Under the pieces are notes generated by a model. The model worked only from the letters and a program-made list of their open reading frames with translations. It ran no database searches and had not been told where the DNA came from. Below are positions 25,500 through 33,811 of a DNA stretch of 41,795 nucleotides, piece after piece; the stretch's first letter is position 1, and the number at the start of each line of letters is the position of its first letter. The stretch lies in assembly GCF_000472865.1 (NCBI RefSeq), contig NZ_AXAP01000071.1, forward strand, positions 1-41,795. Direction: 5' to 3'. This DNA is from Bradyrhizobium elkanii WSM2783. GTDB taxonomy: Bacteria; Pseudomonadota; Alphaproteobacteria; Rhizobiales; Xanthobacteraceae. The translations under genes and the position numbers were made by a program.

Positions 25500-26056
25500 G
25501 TCCGTGTGCTCACGAACTCGGCACATTTCGTCATCGATCGAGTGACCGGGACCGACAGCATCTCGCTCATTTCGATCACGCCTCGCGATGGTTTCGAGGT
25601 CATCTGTCGCGGCACGCGCAGTGAGGCTTTCGTGAACAATGGCGCGACCGGCACCGGTTGCCTCGATGCCTCCGACGTTCGCGCAATCCTTTCGCCGTTG
25701 ATGCCGAAGGCCGGCGAAGTCGCGACTGCAAGGCCGATGTCTACGCGAGCGTGTTCGACTCAGTCGTGCAGTTGATGGGCGGTGAAGCAGCAGAGCAATT
25801 GCTGCTTGGCGATGCGTCTTTTGCCGCAGATGATCGCCGACAGGCGATGGAATTGGCCGCGCTTATCTGCAAGTCGCAGGAGGCTATCGCCGCGTTTTTC
25901 ACATTCTGCAAACAGCAGGCGACCGATATGCTGAGCGAGCACGTCACTCTGCTTTGGTCGCTCGGCATCATTCTTCGCATGCGTCGCGACATGACGGCGG
26001 CTCAGATGGACGAGGCGATCGCGTCGGTCCTTGCCAGCGAAGTGGCCGGCGCTTGA
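25500..26056 (+). pseudogene. M41-like metallopeptidase gene, two frameshifts
   Basis: Three frames join into one protein-like sequence: CAHELG (zinc motif HELGH interrupted after Gly by one extra base near 25523), then HFVIDRVTGTDSISLISITP in the next frame, then from about 25715 DVYASVFDSVVQLMGGEAAEQ and QLLLGDASFAADDRRQAMEL in a third. The last part resembles the helical half of the FtsH-type M41 peptidase domain (GGxAAE, then a DxxxAxxLA pattern). With two shifts and no start codon of its own it cannot make the enzyme. The last 100 codons could still be translated alone. Confidence 0.6.
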
Positions 26057-26248
26057 GCGTACTCGGCGTCGGCGGTGCCGGAAGCGGGCTGAGAACGCGG
26101 GCAGGTTCAAGGCGGAATAAAATGTGGAGATCACACGTGGCGGATCAGTGCAAGCGCCGTCAACTTCCGCGATTAGGGGGCCAACCGGACGTCGTGGCGC
26201 TGCATAGGGGTGTCGCAATTTGCTCCTTGAGCCATACCGACCGGCTCT

Positions 26249-26319
26249 GAAATTGTCTGCTTTCAGGGGTAGACCGGAAGTGACCGGCGCATGGTCAGAA
26301 CGACGCGAATGACCCGAAG
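26249..26319 (+). repeat. Dispersed intergenic repeat, copy A
   Basis: Shares GAAAT-n-GTCYGCTT, then GGGTAGA-n-CGGAAGTGA at the left end and GACCC-R-AA near the right with copies at 28124 and 30324. The middle ~25 bases vary. All three copies are in gaps and in the same orientation. Confidence 0.7.
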
Positions 26320-26390
26320 CCGACTCCGGCGAGGCAGCGGAAACTTCAGCACGTTCGACGAGTGTGCGGTAGCGCGCGGGCCGCGAGCTG

Positions 26391-26474
26391 TCGAAGACAA
26401 TCCCTACAACTTCTCAACCGAACCCCGCACTATCGAAGACAATCCCTACAACTCCTCAATCGAAATTCGCACGG
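26391..26474 (+). repeat. 42-bp tandem repeat, two units
   Basis: TCGAAGACAATCCCTACAAC begins at 26391 and again at 26433. The two 42-base units differ at a few positions, mostly in their right third. In one frame the unit encodes EDNPYN-F/S-STE/SIE-RT, that is 14 codons, but no convincing gene surrounds it. Confidence 0.75.
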
Positions 26475-26598
26475 TCATCCAACGCATTGGATGCTGGATT
26501 CTGAATTTTTGGTCTTGTGATTGGCGAGCTTCGTTCCAACTACGCCGATGCAATTCCGCCACCTTGGAAGCCCATCCGATCTATCAAAGGAGTCTCCG

Positions 26599-27582
26599 AT
26601 GTCCTTGCATACCTCGCTGTCACGACGCGGCTTCTGCACATGCTGTGCCGTAGCCGCCGCCGCTTTCGCAACCAACCGTGGCTGGTTGAAGCCTGACGAG
26701 GCCTACGCCGAGTCACGCAACATCGTCGATACGATCCGCGACGCCGCCGCAACGATGCCCCTCCAGGTCCACAAGCTGCGTGGCAACGTGACGGTCCTCG
26801 AAGGCTCCGGAGGCAATATCGCGGTCCTCACCGGCGAAGACGGCAAGCTGTTCGTCGATGCCGGCATTACCCCGACACGGCCGCGGATTCTGGAGGCGGT
26901 CAACAGCCTTAGCCGCGATCCGATCAAACACCTGATCAACACCCACTGGCACTTCGATCACACGGACGGCAATCAGTGGCTAAACGAAGAAGGCGCTGCC
27001 ATTCTGGCTCACGAGAACACGCATAAGCATTTGCTGACTGCCCAGAGGGTCGAGGACTGGGACTACAATTTTCCTTCGCCGCCCTTGGCCGCGGTGCCGA
27101 CCGAGGTGTTCGCTTCGGAAAAACGCCTCAGCCTCAATCGCTCCACCCTCGATCTGAAGCACTATAGCCCCGCGCATACGGACAGCGACATCTCGGTTCG
27201 CTTCGCTGAGGCTGATATCCTCCATTGCGGAGACACTTACTGGAACGGCTTCTATCCGTTCATCGACTATTCGACCGGTGGCAACATCGACGGGATGATC
27301 CGGGCGACCGAGCAGAACATCGCCGCCACCAGCGGCGAGACCATCGTCATTCCCGGCCACAACATGCCGGGCCAAGCCAGCGCCGTGAGCAACAAGGACG
27401 AGTTGATCGGCTATCGCGATATGCTCGTCGCCATCAGGGAGAAGGTCACAACGCTCAAGCGGTCGGGCCGCTCGCTCGATGAGACCATCGCAGCCAAGCC
27501 AACCGAGCAGTTCGACGCGAAATGGGGCCGGTTCCTCATTACGCCGGCCTTGTTCACCAGGCTGGTCTACGAGGGCGTCTGA
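26599..27582 (+). CDS. Tat-exported metallo-beta-lactamase-fold hydrolase
   Basis: A 327-residue MBL-fold protein. The N-terminus carries a twin-arginine signal (SLSRRGFCTCC, then a hydrophobic stretch to about residue 25), so it is probably folded with its metal before export to the periplasm. Zinc ligands are His116, His118, Asp120 and His121 (THWHFDHTDG), His in SPAHTDSD, Asp in LHCGDTYW and His in VIPGHNMPG. Start at 26599 follows AAAGGAG with 6-base spacing; the open frame extends to 26521. Substrate is unknown; several environmental MBL hydrolases have this form. It stands alone between repeats. Confidence 0.9.
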   Translation: MSLHTSLSRRGFCTCCAVAAAAFATNRGWLKPDEAYAESRNIVDTIRDAAATMPLQVHKLRGNVTVLEGSGGNIAVLTGEDGKLFVDAGITPTRPRILEAVNSLSRDPIKHLINTHWHFDHTDGNQWLNEEGAAILAHENTHKHLLTAQRVEDWDYNFPSPPLAAVPTEVFASEKRLSLNRSTLDLKHYSPAHTDSDISVRFAEADILHCGDTYWNGFYPFIDYSTGGNIDGMIRATEQNIAATSGETIVIPGHNMPGQASAVSNKDELIGYRDMLVAIREKVTTLKRSGRSLDETIAAKPTEQFDAKWGRFLITPALFTRLVYEGV

Positions 27583-27858
27583 TGGCAAATCCTGTCGTAG
27601 GTTCGAAGGCCCCGCGTTGGCCGGTCGCACCATCAGCGACGGCACCCGCGACGGCAACGCCGCCGCCGCTGCTGGCATTGCCGGTGGCGTCCGTAGCGAG
27701 GACAGCTTCCGCGGTTTCCCGCTACGCGGCTTGTGCGCCGGCATCGGCACAAGATGGCGATTATGGGCGCTCACCTGACCTGCTCGCCGTCCTGAAATGC
27801 AAACAATATCTCCGCCGCGGTATGCACGGTGAAGCGGCTTTCCTCATTGAACGAACGC

Positions 27859-28008
27859 ATGAGTGCCCAATCCTCGGCGGGCGCCTTCTTGGCGAAGGCC
27901 GCCACACGGTGCTCCTGCCCGCTTCTAGGCGCCGGGATTCCCGCACTTGTGATCGGACTAGGCTATGGCGCTTATTGGCTCGTCCGCCGCCGCCGTAACG
28001 CTAGCTGA
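27859..28008 (+). CDS. Small single-helix membrane protein, possible
   Basis: A 49-codon frame starting at ATG 27859. It encodes a hydrophobic segment of about 18 residues (PLLGAGIPALVIGLGYGAYW) followed by a positive tail VRRRRN, the pattern of a small inner-membrane protein. A clear Rho-independent terminator lies 32 bases after the stop. No strong ribosome site precedes it, and upstream frames from 27583 look degenerate, so it could be the surviving 3' end of a larger gene. Confidence 0.4.
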   Translation: MSAQSSAGAFLAKAATRCSCPLLGAGIPALVIGLGYGAYWLVRRRRNAS

Positions 28009-28039
28009 TTTTCCGAGAGACTTACATAAATTGAAACGA

Positions 28040-28067
28040 GGCCGCTCTTTGGCGGCCTTTTCGTTTT
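28040..28067 (+). terminator. Rho-independent terminator
   Basis: GGCCGC (28040-28045), loop TCTTTG, GCGGCC (28052-28057), then TTTTCGTTTTT. A perfect 6-bp GC stem with a T-rich tail; the strongest terminator I see in the window, closing the unit with the MBL-fold gene and small protein. Confidence 0.85.
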
Positions 28068-28123
28068 TCCTTTGCGAGCGTGCTGTCCGTTCATGGCCCG
28101 AATGCGAAGTCCGCGCGGGATCG

Positions 28124-28195
28124 GAAATCGTCTGCTTATCGGGGTAGATCGGAAGTGACTGGTCGACCTTCCAATCGGCGCTTTTGACCCAAAGG
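28124..28195 (+). repeat. Dispersed intergenic repeat, copy B
   Basis: Same element as at 26249 and 30324: GAAATCGTCTGCTTATCGGG at the left, GTAGATCGGAAGTGAC next, CGCTTTTGACCC near the right. It lies in the 308-base gap between the terminator and the TetR gene. Confidence 0.7.
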
Positions 28196-28316
28196 CGACG
28201 TGGCAAGTTGCCACTGCAATCAGGCGAAATCATAGATGTCCGGAGTACCTCGATGTAGAGGATAGCATTTTCGCATCGGTATCGCCTGCAGGATCAGGAA
28301 GGTTCTGCTTGTTCCA

Positions 28317-28919
28317 TCAGTCCAGCGAGGCTGCGTCTTGGGCGGCCTCTGCCTTCACGGCGCTCTTCAGCGAACGGATCCATTCCGTGTCGCCCACCGA
28401 TTGAGAGAGAAGCCGCGCTCCGATCATGGCCGCGAACAGAACCTTGGCTTCCTGATCGGACGACGCGCCGTTCGTACCGCGCGACTTCGCCAAGTGATCG
28501 AGAAACTGTGCGTACAGAGCCTCCGTCCCGTCCCTGTAGGACTCGCGCGAGGACTCGTCGGCGGCCTCGGCCGTCACGTGAGGAGCGAAGGCGATCATCG
28601 GACAAGCCTGATCGGCCCCTTTCTTCGTCAGATAGTAGTCGACGATGGCGGCTGACCGGACGCCCGGATCGTCGTACTTGCGTTCGCAGACCTGCCGCCA
28701 GGCGGCGGATGACTGCTCGAAGGTCAGGGAGAAGACTTGCTCGACGAGGGCGTCCTTGGACTTGAAGTGCTTGTAGAAGCCGCCAACCGTCATGTCAGCG
28801 GCGTTCATGACCTCGGCCACCGAAACGCTGTCCACACCGAACTCGCGGAAGAGGCGGGACGCGCACTTCAGGATCTTCTGCCGATTCTTCTGCGCCTGCT
28901 CCTGCGATGAGCGACCCAT
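28317..28919 (-). CDS. TetR/AcrR family regulator
   Basis: A 200-residue TetR-family repressor. The N-terminal helix-turn-helix covers about residues 12-58: RQKILKCASRLFREFGVDSV, then VAEVMNAADMTVGGFYKHFKSKD. The remaining helical domain (CPMIAFAPHV, LFAAMIGARLLSQSV) is the usual ligand-binding and dimer part, similar to regulators of the YP_/TetR_C_33 type. It is divergent from the isochorismatase-like gene, with a 24-bp palindrome in between (29017-29040) as candidate operator. Typical TetR logic would be repression of both directions relieved by the hydrolase substrate. Confidence 0.92.
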   Translation of the reverse strand: MGRSSQEQAQKNRQKILKCASRLFREFGVDSVSVAEVMNAADMTVGGFYKHFKSKDALVEQVFSLTFEQSSAAWRQVCERKYDDPGVRSAAIVDYYLTKKGADQACPMIAFAPHVTAEAADESSRESYRDGTEALYAQFLDHLAKSRGTNGASSDQEAKVLFAAMIGARLLSQSVGDTEWIRSLKSAVKAEAAQDAASLD

Positions 28920-29016
28920 GTCCGTTGTTCCTTTCCGAACTCGATCGAGATCCGCGACTTTACGCCGGCCTCGGTCGTAAGAAACCGCCGTCCCGCAAGC
29001 AATCGTGACTGGCTAG

Positions 29017-29040
29017 AATAGATTATATATATTATCTATT
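29017..29040. promoter_or_regulatory. Palindrome, candidate TetR operator
   Basis: AATAGATTATAT-ATATTATCTATT: 11 of 12 base pairs match in this 24-base palindrome. It is 45 bases before the isochorismatase-like start and 98 bases from the tetR start. The AT-rich core may overlap a -10 element, suiting repression. Confidence 0.65.
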
Positions 29041-29084
29041 TTTTTGAAAGTCTCCAAAGCCACGTTTTCGCGAAGGAACTCGAC

Positions 29085-29726
29085 ATGGCGACCACCTACG
29101 ACCCCAAGATCACGGCGCTTCTCTGCATCGATTTCTACAACGATTTCCTCCATCCAGACGGCAAGCTTTGGCCTTCGGTCAAGGACGTCGCCGAGCAGGT
29201 GAACCTGCTCGACAATCTCCGTGCGATCGTCGTCGCCGCGCGGGAGGCCGGGATCAAGATCATCCATGTACCGCATCACCGCATGGAGCCCGACACCTAC
29301 AAGGACTGGAAGTATCCGTCGCCCTATCAGTTGCAGGCGGCGAAGAACATGATCTTCGCCCGCGGTCAGTGGGGCGGCGAATTCCACGATGATTTCAAGC
29401 TCCGGCCGGGCGATCTCTGCTGCACGGAGCATTGGGCTTCGAGCGGCTTCCCCAATACCGACCTCGATCAACTGCTGAAGCGGCACGGCAAGGAAAAGAT
29501 CATCTGCGTGGGTCTGCTCGCCAATACCTGCCTGGAGGCCACCGCCCGCATCGGCATGGAGCTTGGTTATCACGTCACCTACGTGCGCGATGCCACCGCT
29601 GCCCGCTCGCCCGAGGCGATGCATGCGGCGGTCAACATCGACGCGCCGACCTATGCCCATGAGATCGTGACGACCGCCGAACTGATCGCGGCGATCAAGG
29701 CTTCCCCGGCGGCGGCCGCGGCGTGA
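29085..29726 (+). CDS. Isochorismatase-family cysteine hydrolase
   Basis: A 213-residue cysteine hydrolase of the isochorismatase/nicotinamidase superfamily. The nucleophile is Cys149 in LLANTCLEATAR, and Asp16 in CIDFYNDF is the triad acid. The site where many relatives have the triad lysine reads CTEHWASSGF with Glu115, a variation I recall in a common EHW-type subgroup. Members cleave amides, carbamates or enol ethers. AAGGA 7 bases upstream supports the ATG at 29085. It probably forms an operon with the tautomerase 84 bases downstream; a 23-codon frame with GTG start (29738-29809) lies between them and may be meaningless. Confidence 0.92.
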   Translation: MATTYDPKITALLCIDFYNDFLHPDGKLWPSVKDVAEQVNLLDNLRAIVVAAREAGIKIIHVPHHRMEPDTYKDWKYPSPYQLQAAKNMIFARGQWGGEFHDDFKLRPGDLCCTEHWASSGFPNTDLDQLLKRHGKEKIICVGLLANTCLEATARIGMELGYHVTYVRDATAARSPEAMHAAVNIDAPTYAHEIVTTAELIAAIKASPAAAAA

Positions 29727-29810
29727 GAGGAAGCGACGTGACTGCTGATATCGAGACTGCGGTCCACTATCGGTACGTGGAGCCGCTGCCAACCGAAGGA
29801 GGTTTTTGAG

Positions 29811-30206
29811 ATGCCCGTAGCCAAGATTCATGTGCACGAAGGTGCGTTCAAGGATAGCGAGCTCGCCGCAATCGGGACGGCCGTACAGGCAGCACTGGAG
29901 GAAGTGCTCTCGGTCCCGCCGGAGGACTACTTCCGCATCACGCACGTTCTTCCGAAAGGACAGTTCGTCCACACGCCGGCTTTCGTCGGCTGTACGTACA
30001 GCGATCGCTTCGTCCTCCTCGAGCTGACCTTTATCTCCGGTCGCCCGAAGGAGAAGCGCCTGGCGTTGCTCGCCGCGCTGAACCGGCTCGTCGTGGAGAA
30101 GGCCGGCGTGAGGGCGGACGACCTCGTCGTTCTGATCTATGAGATGCCCGGCGAGAATATCTCCTTCGGCCAAGGGCTCGCGCAGCGAGCGCATATCTCG
30201 ACCTGA
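29811..30206 (+). CDS. Tautomerase-superfamily protein (4-oxalocrotonate tautomerase-like)
   Basis: A 131-residue protein with the tautomerase hallmark, Pro directly after the initiator Met (MPVAKIHV), which becomes the N-terminal general base. The length fits two fused beta-alpha-beta units, as in the cis-3-chloroacrylic acid dehalogenase / tautomerase_2 group. AAGGAGGT 8 bases upstream is an excellent ribosome site. Together with the upstream isochorismatase-like hydrolase and the divergent TetR it suggests a small catabolic or detoxification module for an unknown compound. Confidence 0.88.
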   Translation: MPVAKIHVHEGAFKDSELAAIGTAVQAALEEVLSVPPEDYFRITHVLPKGQFVHTPAFVGCTYSDRFVLLELTFISGRPKEKRLALLAALNRLVVEKAGVRADDLVVLIYEMPGENISFGQGLAQRAHIST

Positions 30207-30719
30207 GGGGCTCCGCGCCCCGTCATGTCCGGCCGTGCAGAAACGAAATGATCGAATAGCTCGACAGTGTGCTGCAGTGCATGAGTCCGAAAATGGCCCA
30301 AGAGGGAAGTTCGGCTTGGCTTCGAAATGGTCCGCTTTATCGGGTAGAGCGGAAGTGATCGACCCATCAGCCAAATGGCGCTGTTGACCCGAACCGGACC
30401 AAGCACTCCGCTTGCATCCCCGATCAGCGAGCGCACGGCGCCCGCTTCTATCTTGCGGTCGAAAGTGCTCTTGTCACTCTCGCGTCACGCCTCTATTCAG
30501 TCGCGCGAAACCCATGGAAGGGCATGGAGAGAGCGATCGCGCCACTGTTGAACCCTGCAGTCCGGGGAAGATAGTGATTCAGAAGCGCGCATTGTGGCTC
30601 GACATTGCTCGTTGGGATGATCCGGAAAAAACAATGGTGCGGCTTACGAGATGTGCAGCAACCAATATCACGCAGTTGCGCTCGACATCTCAGGCTACGG
30701 CGAGGATGCGCCTTGTCGT
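30207..30719. other. Intergenic region with repeat copy C
   Basis: A 513-base gap. A GGGGC-TCCGC-GCCCC hairpin directly follows the tautomerase stop (30207-30221) but lacks a T tract, so it is a weak terminator candidate. Repeat copy C follows at 30324. The rest, up to the end of the M48 gene, shows nothing I can name. Confidence 0.5.
30324..30396 (+). repeat. Dispersed intergenic repeat, copy C
   Basis: Third copy of the element at 26249 and 28124: GAAATGGTCCGCTTTATCGG, GTAGAGCGGAAGTGA, and GCGCTGTTGACCCGAA on the right. Confidence 0.7.
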
Positions 30720-32669
30720 TCATCGTCCTTGCACTTCCCCCACGACGAGCGGCGGTAGCGGGCAGTCGAGCGTGTCGCATATGGCGCGGAGCAGCTCCGC
30801 TTCGCGGACGATGATCTGCTTGTTCGCCAGGATGCAGGACGTGCAGGCGACGACGATCCGGCGCTTGATGGCGGGGACGGATTGATTGAGCGTTTGCAGC
30901 GCCGCGTCGAACTCAGCGAGAGAGCATTTCTCCCGGGGCGGCAAGCGGTGGGTGTGGTCGCCGCCAATGTAGCTGCGCATGCCCATATCGAAAGCCCGGG
31001 CGGCCTGGTCGGGGTCCGACTGGCCTTCCCAGGCCAATAACGCCAACACCGTCGCCACCGGGTGCGCCAGTTTTTGCGGCGAGCTGTGCACTGGACGCGT
31101 CTGACGCGGCGGCAGGAACTGGGCGTCGAGATGGCGATGCAGCACACAGCGGAGGGTGTACTCGAACAGGCTCAGCCGCTGGTCAGCGATCATGAGCCCC
31201 TCGACCTCGGCGCGGAAAGCCCGGTGCTGGCCGGGCGACATCTGTCGCAGGGCTGGCATGGTCAGGTCCAGAAGGGGCAGCCGGTGCGTGTCCGGCAGGG
31301 CCTTGACAGCGGCGACCAGCCGCAATGTTTCGGCGAAGTCGTGCGGCTCAGCGCCGGCCTTCAGCCGGGTCAGCTGGAGGTCCCGCAGATCCGCCCGCGG
31401 GTCCAGGAGAAGGGCGTAGACTAGGGCGCGAGCACTGAACGGCTCCTGGGCGGCGACCCGGAGCACGTCCGGCATGCTGTCGTGCAGCGCCTTGGCGCAG
31501 CTGATTTCTTCCGGATCGACTTGGCCGACCCGGGACGCGGCTTCGTCGGCGAACCCAAAGACCGGCAACGGCACCTGCGGCAGCCCCGGTAACCTCGGCA
31601 TGCCGGCGAATGGCGGGACACGGCCGCGGCGGGCGCCTTCGAGCTCTTCCTGATCGACACTGACCGGCCGCACCTCCGGGAATTGGCTGTCGAACTGGGG
31701 ATCGAGCCGGCGGATGCGCTCGACGAGGGGCGGGTGGGTGGCCAGCAGTCCAGCGAGCGTCCCGCCGGAGAAAGCGTTGGCGAAAAACATGTGAGCGGCC
31801 TCGGCGGCCTGGGGGTTGTCGATGCGCGACCCCTCCGCCAGCCCGCCGATCTTCTTGAGCGCCCCGCCAATGCCGTCGGGGTTGCGCGTGAACTGGACGG
31901 CGCTGGCGTCGGCCAGGTACTCGCGCTGCCGGGACACCGCCGCCATGATCAGCCGACCGAAGAACGCTCCCACCAGGCCCAGCACAAACACGCCCAGGCC
32001 CAGCAGCACGAGGCCGGCACGGGAATCATTCCTTCCCGAAGAGCGGCCGCCGGACGCGAACATGAGCATGCGGCCCATGATAGACAACGCCATGATCCCG
32101 AAGATCAGGCCGATCAGCCGGATGTTGAGCCGCATGTCGCCATTGAGAATGTGGCTGAACTCGTGGGCCACCACGCCCTGCAGCTCGTCGCGGGTTAAAT
32201 AGTTGAGGCAGCCCTGGGAGACGGCGACCACGGCATCGCCCGGCGCGTAGCCGGCCGCGAAGGCGTTGATGCCGGGCTCCTTGAGAACATAGACGGGGGG
32301 CACCGGCACGCCCGCGGCCAGCGCCATCTCCTCGACGACGTTGAGAAGCCGCTTCTCGCGCAGGTCGGTGGTCGTGCCGGGCACCTCCTCACCGCCCAGC
32401 ATCAGGGCGACGGCCTGGCCACCGGAAGCGAGCTGGGCCACTTTGAACGCGCTGGCACCGCCGACCACAAGGCCCACCCCCGGCGCCGCGAGCAGGAGCA
32501 GATCCGGCTGCCACCAGGACACCGGCTCTGGGGCGCCAGACATGCTGAGCGCCAGCAACAGCCCGTACACCAGGGCGATCAGAATCAGGATCGCCAGGAC
32601 GAAATAGACCACCAGCCGGAAGGTCTGGCGTCGGGCCGAATCCTGCTGCTGAAAGAAATTGGTGGCCAT
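30720..32669 (-). CDS. M48-family membrane metallopeptidase (HtpX-like) with long C-terminal domain
   Basis: A 649-residue zinc metallopeptidase. Two N-terminal membrane helices (about 18-42 and 55-75) are followed by the peptidase domain with the zinc motif His169-Glu170-x-x-His173 (VVAHEFSHILNGD), two further helices, and the downstream Glu in REYLADASA. Residues ~360-649 form a C-terminal domain of unknown function with a Pro-rich linker, absent from plain HtpX. The ATG at 32669 (MATNFFQQQD) begins the recognisable part; 74 earlier codons are low-complexity and are left out, though the ribosome site at 32669 is weak. It follows lemA by 67 bases, a frequent pairing in membrane quality control. 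Confidence 0.92.
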   Translation of the reverse strand: MATNFFQQQDSARRQTFRLVVYFVLAILILIALVYGLLLALSMSGAPEPVSWWQPDLLLLAAPGVGLVVGGASAFKVAQLASGGQAVALMLGGEEVPGTTTDLREKRLLNVVEEMALAAGVPVPPVYVLKEPGINAFAAGYAPGDAVVAVSQGCLNYLTRDELQGVVAHEFSHILNGDMRLNIRLIGLIFGIMALSIMGRMLMFASGGRSSGRNDSRAGLVLLGLGVFVLGLVGAFFGRLIMAAVSRQREYLADASAVQFTRNPDGIGGALKKIGGLAEGSRIDNPQAAEAAHMFFANAFSGGTLAGLLATHPPLVERIRRLDPQFDSQFPEVRPVSVDQEELEGARRGRVPPFAGMPRLPGLPQVPLPVFGFADEAASRVGQVDPEEISCAKALHDSMPDVLRVAAQEPFSARALVYALLLDPRADLRDLQLTRLKAGAEPHDFAETLRLVAAVKALPDTHRLPLLDLTMPALRQMSPGQHRAFRAEVEGLMIADQRLSLFEYTLRCVLHRHLDAQFLPPRQTRPVHSSPQKLAHPVATVLALLAWEGQSDPDQAARAFDMGMRSYIGGDHTHRLPPREKCSLAEFDAALQTLNQSVPAIKRRIVVACTSCILANKQIIVREAELLRAICDTLDCPLPPLVVGEVQGR

Positions 32670-32736
32670 GGTCAGAGGCGGCTTTGGGAGCATGGAAACG
32701 GAAGCATGGGACGCCTGGAGCGGTGGTTGTTTCGGG

Positions 32737-33333
32737 TTAGAACGACACCTTGGGCGCTGCGCGCTCGGCCTCTGGAGTTTCGAGCAGCGCCGCCTCCTCG
32801 AAGCCGAACATGCCGGCCATCGTGTTGGCCGGGAAGACCTCGCGCCGGATGTTGTAGGTGGCGGCGGCGTCGTTGAACGCTTGCCGGGCAAAGGCGATCT
32901 TGTTCTCGGTCGAGCTCAGCTCCTCCTGCAGGGCGAGCATGTTCTGGTTGGCCTTGAGATCCGGGTACGCCTCGGACAGGGCAAAGAGCCGGCCCAGGAT
33001 GCCGCCCAGCCGGGCCTCGGCCTGGTTAAGCTCTCTGATGGCCGCCGGGTCGCTGGGGTTGGCGGCCACTTTCTGCTCGGCCGCCATCGCGCTATTGCGG
33101 GCCTTGATGACGGCGTCGAGCGTCTCCCTCTCGTGGGCCATGTAGCCCTTGACGGCTTCGACCAGGTTCGGAATCAGCTCGTAGCGGCGTTTGAGCTGCA
33201 CGTCGATCTGGGCGAAGGCGTTCTTGAAGCGGTTCCCGGCGACCACCAGTCCGTTGTAGATGGCCATGAGCCAGAGTGCGAGCAGCAGCACGACGCCCAG
33301 GAGCGCGAGCAGGGTGATGGTAGCGGGACTCAT
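32737..33333 (-). CDS. lemA: LemA family protein
   Basis: A 198-residue LemA protein: a single N-terminal membrane anchor (residues ~5-28), then a long helical bundle with the family core YNGLVVAGNRFKNAFAQIDV followed by QLKRRYELIPNLVEAVKGY. GGAGG 9 bases upstream supports the start at 33333. LemA proteins are often encoded with M48 peptidases, as here, and are thought to act with them at the membrane; the precise function is not known. Confidence 0.93.
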   Translation of the reverse strand: MSPATITLLALLGVVLLLALWLMAIYNGLVVAGNRFKNAFAQIDVQLKRRYELIPNLVEAVKGYMAHERETLDAVIKARNSAMAAEQKVAANPSDPAAIRELNQAEARLGGILGRLFALSEAYPDLKANQNMLALQEELSSTENKIAFARQAFNDAAATYNIRREVFPANTMAGMFGFEEAALLETPEAERAAPKVSF

Positions 33334-33606
33334 GAGCCCTGACCTCCGACGAGAGGACTGTTGGTCTGGTCGATCGCGCAACGACCGGCGCTAGACTTGT
33401 CTTATGGAACCCTGCCGAGAAACTTGGCATATCCCGCGAACGGTCGAGTTCGGACGGTACCACAATTATCGCCTGCCACCGACGCTTCTGTGGTCCTTCC
33501 CGCTCCGCATGCAATTCCCCGTGGAGGGGCTACTTTCCAAGGATGGGAGGCCAGCTTGGCCGGAGGACCGGCCGAGGCGCCGCCCGGCGGCGGGCCGTTC
33601 TGATGC
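33334..33606. other. Intergenic, promoter side of lemA
   Basis: About 270 bases with no supported gene; presumably the lemA-M48 promoter on the minus strand. Several short overlapping frames on both strands are shadows. Confidence 0.4.
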
Positions 33607-33800
33607 GTGAGTTCTCGCATCGTCGCCGAAGGCATTCCGCTGAAAGACAACTTCATGTGGAGCGATGGACAATTTCGAGTGGATCACCGGTTACGGCGAT
33701 GCTTCGGCATGGTGCAGGTGGACTTCAAAACGCAGAAGCGCCGCCGATGCTCAGCGCGAAATGGTTTCGCGAGGCGGCCGGGCGCAATGCCGTGACTTAG
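33607..33800 (+). pseudogene. Fragment of a family-1 beta-glucosidase (C-terminal end)
   Basis: Reading across frames gives the characteristic end of a GH1 glycosidase: SMDNFEWITGYGD (family motif S-x-x-DNFEW), then FGMVQVDFKTQKR, then PMLSAKWFREAAGRNAVT and a stop at 33800. Two frame changes are needed, near 33705 and near 33745, and nothing upstream continues the protein. It is a broken leftover of about 65 residues from a ~450-residue enzyme. Confidence 0.6.
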
Positions 33801-33811
33801 CGCGAAGGCGA

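Larger units (their letters stand above)
26057..26598. other. Intergenic region with two kinds of repeat
   Basis: A 542-base interval. It contains copy A of the dispersed ~72-base repeat (26249-26319) and a 42-base tandem duplication (26391-26474). The MBL-fold gene is preceded by AAAGGAG at 26586-26592. No gene is supported. Confidence 0.5.

Noticed and set aside
29013..30374. Minus-strand open frame of 453 codons covering the isochorismatase-like and tautomerase genes
   Set aside because: Composition is that of an antisense shadow; the plus strand has good ribosome sites and catalytic motifs for two genes.
26249..30396. CRISPR array
   Set aside because: Three similar repeats about 2 kb apart with genes between them are a dispersed element, not regularly spaced short repeats; no cas genes are present.
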